From: Rhodobacter xanthinilyticus
GTDB taxonomy: Bacteria; Pseudomonadota; Alphaproteobacteria; Rhodobacterales; Rhodobacteraceae
DNA length: 64,000 nucleotides
Assembly (NCBI RefSeq): GCF_001856665.1
Contig: NZ_CP017781.1
Span: 1,397,501 to 1,461,500, forward strand
Direction: 5' to 3'
Below the pieces are notes generated by a model. It saw only the letters and a list, made by a program, of their open reading frames with translations. It was not told where the DNA came from and searched no databases. Of the stretch, positions 63,222-64,000 are shown piece by piece. Positions within the stretch are counted from its first letter, which is position 1; every line of letters begins with the position of its first letter. The position numbers and the translations under genes are program-made.

Positions 63222-64000
63222 ATGTCCAATGCCCTGAAATTCTATATCGACGGCGCCTGGGTCGCGCCTGCCACCGACGCCACGCTCGAGGTGATCAACC
63301 CCGCCACCGAGGCGCCCTATGCCGCGATCGCGCTGGGCACCGAGGCCGATGTGAACCGCGCCGTGGCCGCCGCGCGCGCCGCTTTCCCGGACTGGGCCGC
63401 GCGCCCGGTGGCCGAGCGCATCGCCGCCGCCAAGCGCCTCCTGGCCGTCTACATGGCTCGCTATGAGGAGATGGCGCAGGCGATCAGCGCCGAGATGGGC
63501 GCGCCGATCACCTGGGCGCGCGAGGCGCAGGCCTATGCCGGCCAGGGCCATCTCGAGGCCACGATCGCCGCCGCCGAGCGCTTCGAATGGGAAACCATGC
63601 GCGGCCCGACCCGGATCCTGCGCGAGCCGGTCGGCGTTTGCGCGCTGATCACGCCCTGGAACTGGCCGATGAACCAGATCATGTGCAAGGTCGCGCCGGC
63701 GCTGATCGCGGGCTGCACGGTAGTGCTCAAACCCTCGGAAATCGCGCCGATGTCGGGGGTGCTGTTTGCCGAGATGATCGACGCCGCGGGCCTGCCGCCG
63801 GGCGTTTTCAACATGGTCAACGGCACCGGCCCCGATGTCGGGCAGGTGATGTCGGGCCATCCGGATGTCGACATGGTCTCCTTCACCGGCTCGACGCGGG
63901 CGGGCGTGATCGTGGCGCGCACCGCGGCCGAGACGGTCAAGCGCGTGGCGCAGGAGCTTGGCGGCAAATCGCCCAATATCGTCCTGCCCGACGCCGATTT
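63222..64000 (+). CDS. Aldehyde dehydrogenase, 3' end outside window
   Basis: First ~259 residues of an NAD(P)-dependent aldehyde dehydrogenase. Present: VCALITPWNWPMNQI (catalytic Asn region), VVLKPSEIAPMSG (cofactor Lys), VSFTGSTRAGVIV and AQELGGKSPNIVLPDAD (general-base Glu). The catalytic Cys lies beyond the window. Likely converts the aldehyde made by the amine oxidoreductase. GAGGAG precedes the start; an in-frame ATG at 63216 is too close to it. Confidence 0.9.
   Translation, partial: MSNALKFYIDGAWVAPATDATLEVINPATEAPYAAIALGTEADVNRAVAAARAAFPDWAARPVAERIAAAKRLLAVYMARYEEMAQAISAEMGAPITWAREAQAYAGQGHLEATIAAAERFEWETMRGPTRILREPVGVCALITPWNWPMNQIMCKVAPALIAGCTVVLKPSEIAPMSGVLFAEMIDAAGLPPGVFNMVNGTGPDVGQVMSGHPDVDMVSFTGSTRAGVIVARTAAETVKRVAQELGGKSPNIVLPDAD

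Overview
The window comes from a high-GC alphaproteobacterial chromosome, most likely Rhodobacterales. Three things suggest this: the rrn operon ends 23S-5S-tRNA-fMet; the prophage carries a tail module like that of the Rhodobacter gene transfer agent (GTA); and the polyamine-uptake cluster at the right end has the strongly GC-biased codon use of that group. This is inferred from gene content, not from a database search.

Layout. Positions 1-2922 hold the 3' part of a 23S rRNA, a 5S rRNA and an initiator tRNA-fMet. A ~51.6 kb temperate prophage has integrated into the 3' half of that tRNA. A perfect 50-bp direct repeat marks its ends (attL 2876-2925, attR 54496-54545), and the rRNA-operon terminator now appears to lie beyond attR. 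From left to right the prophage carries: an McrB/McrC type IV restriction pair next to attL; lysis genes (overlapping spanin pair, M15 endolysin, holin candidate); a GTA-like tail and baseplate module; a tail-chaperone gene with an A AAA AAC slippery site; an inserted low-GC pair that includes a HEPN protein; a lambda-like head module (decoration, capsid E, S49 protease, portal, gpW, TerL, TerS); a short plus-strand early operon; a GIY-YIG nuclease; two tandem ParB-methyltransferase fusions; a six-gene Dcm/MORC/Z1/DUF4420/AIPR/Vsr defence island; a replication and regulation block with iterons inside the initiator gene; an excisionase-like gene; the integrase; and a two-gene operon of unknown function (565-aa helical protein plus 564-aa putative nuclease) next to attR.

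Right of attR is an IS5/IS427-type insertion sequence. It abuts a 5'-truncated glycoside-hydrolase remnant, and a frameshifted GH128-like gene and a tRNA-Lys follow. From 57.2 kb to the end lies an intact polyamine uptake and catabolism cluster: FAD amine oxidoreductase, two permeases, a periplasmic binding protein, an XRE-cupin regulator, an ATPase and a partial aldehyde dehydrogenase.

How the parts fit together. The late genes (about 31 kb down to 7.4 kb) form one leftward transcription unit that builds a lambda-type head on a GTA-like tail and then lyses the cell. Defence cargo sits at both prophage ends and in two internal slots, so the lysogen would carry at least two recognisable antiviral systems (McrBC and the MORC-Z1 island) and two unnamed candidates: the HEPN pair inside the structural operon and the nuclease pair beside attR.
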